Below the pieces are notes generated by a model, which saw only the letters and a list, made by a program, of their open reading frames with translations, did no database searches and had not been told where the DNA came from. Shown piece after piece: positions 5,781 through 6,267 of a stretch of 6,267 bases of DNA. The DNA lies in contig JAENXI010000057.1 of the NCBI GenBank assembly GCA_016649625.1, positions 1 to 6,267 of the forward strand, read 5' to 3'. Position 1 is the stretch's first letter; the number at the start of each line of letters is the position of its first letter. The translations under genes were made by a program, and so were the position numbers. Source of the stretch: Candidatus Bathyarchaeota archaeon. Its GTDB lineage: Archaea; Thermoproteota; Bathyarchaeia; Bathyarchaeales; Bathycorpusculaceae.

Positions 5781-6267
5781 TTAAGATTGAGAGAGGTCTT
5801 GATTCTGAAATCTTAGAGTCACAGCTTCATAAAAAAGAAAACCACCGAAAATGCTAATTACACCCTGAATGGCATTGAACACACCTAACAAAGGAAGAAG
5901 GACAATAACTGCATCAAAAGTCTGAGTTGGAATAAATATGGGAAGCAGTAGAACGTTTGCTAGACTCATAACTATAACCCGCATCAATATTCCTGACCCC
6001 ATAGCCATTATCTTCCACCATTTGTTTGTGCGTCTTTTGACTCTAAAAACAATATAGACCCCCAGAATGGTTGTGAATTCTGCAAGAAACTTCATAAATC
6101 CACTGAACGGATCGCGAAAAGCTATACTTAACATTGCGATTAAGCTTGTTGTAGCTGCAGAAAAAATTCCGAAAAGAAAAAATGAGATAAATATGGGGAT
6201 ACCCAAAAGATCAAATCTGAGGAAAGTCAGGAGAGGAAAAGGAATTTTCAATCCAGACAGTTTGAAG
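5781..6267 (-). CDS. RibU-like ECF transporter S component (5' end outside window)
   Basis: This is a hydrophobic membrane protein resembling the substrate-binding S components of energy-coupling-factor vitamin transporters, closest by eye to the riboflavin (RibU) type. The signature visible is PFPLLTFLRFDLLGIP followed by a small-residue-rich helix with FLFG, then GFMKFLAEFTTILG, and later LLPLLGVFNAIQG. Roughly five membrane segments can be seen in the visible part. A positively charged loop (RVKRRTNKWWK) separates the second and third, and the tail is polar (QNQDLSQS). A TTG at 6251 could be read as a start, but the frame stays open to the window edge with FKLSG before it, and the first helix of S components should precede this point. 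I therefore treat the gene as truncated at its 5' end. Substrate is uncertain: riboflavin is the first guess, other vitamins are possible. No ECF ATPase or T component is in the window. Confidence 0.72.
   Translation of the reverse strand, partial: FKLSGLKIPFPLLTFLRFDLLGIPIFISFFLFGIFSAATTSLIAMLSIAFRDPFSGFMKFLAEFTTILGVYIVFRVKRRTNKWWKIMAMGSGILMRVIVMSLANVLLLPIFIPTQTFDAVIVLLPLLGVFNAIQGVISIFGGFLFYEAVTLRFQNQDLSQS

Noticed and set aside
5781..6251. TTG at 6251 as the true start of the membrane protein
   Set aside because: The frame remains open upstream to the window edge and the first helix expected of ECF S components is missing, so the TTG is more likely an internal leucine codon.

Overview
The window is AT-rich, and every supportable gene lies on the minus strand, so transcription runs from high to low coordinates. 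The protein families and the style of the lysine genes suggest an archaeon, possibly of the Bathyarchaeia or a related lineage. The evidence is a diaminopimelate decarboxylase with the GGGHHDH-type active-site stretch, an archaeal-looking ECF transporter S component, and an F420-type FrhB domain. This is an inference from family resemblance; no rRNA or other marker gene is present, and an AT-rich F420-using bacterium is not excluded.

In transcription order: (1) 6267-5781 encodes a partial, RibU-like ECF transporter substrate-binding membrane protein whose start lies outside the window. (2) 5780-5627 is a very AT-rich spacer with a perfect 11-bp inverted repeat and TATA-like stretches, probably the control region of the next operon. 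(3) 5626-1734 is a tight three-gene operon with gaps of 5 and 12 nt. It encodes a NuoE/HydC-like [2Fe-2S] protein, a NuoF/HydB-like FMN and NAD(P)H-binding iron-sulfur protein with extra Fe-S domains at both ends, and a 480-residue fusion. The fusion joins a NuoG/HoxU-like [2Fe-2S] plus 2x[4Fe-4S] N-terminus to an FrhB (coenzyme F420 hydrogenase/dehydrogenase beta) domain. (4) 1733-1510 is a spacer with a candidate 52-codon ORF and a TATA-like element. (5) 1509-1 carries lysA and the beginning of dapF, the last two enzymes of the diaminopimelate route to lysine, in reversed order and only 4 nt apart.

The main point of interest is the three-gene redox operon. NuoE and the HydB-type NuoF are the core of electron-bifurcating hydrogenases and related enzymes, but no hydrogenase, formate dehydrogenase or other large catalytic subunit is encoded here. 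The third subunit instead ends in an FrhB domain. The simplest reading is a soluble complex that moves electrons between NAD(P)H, F420 and perhaps ferredoxin, possibly by flavin-based bifurcation or confurcation. The architecture is visible in the sequence; the reaction is inferred.
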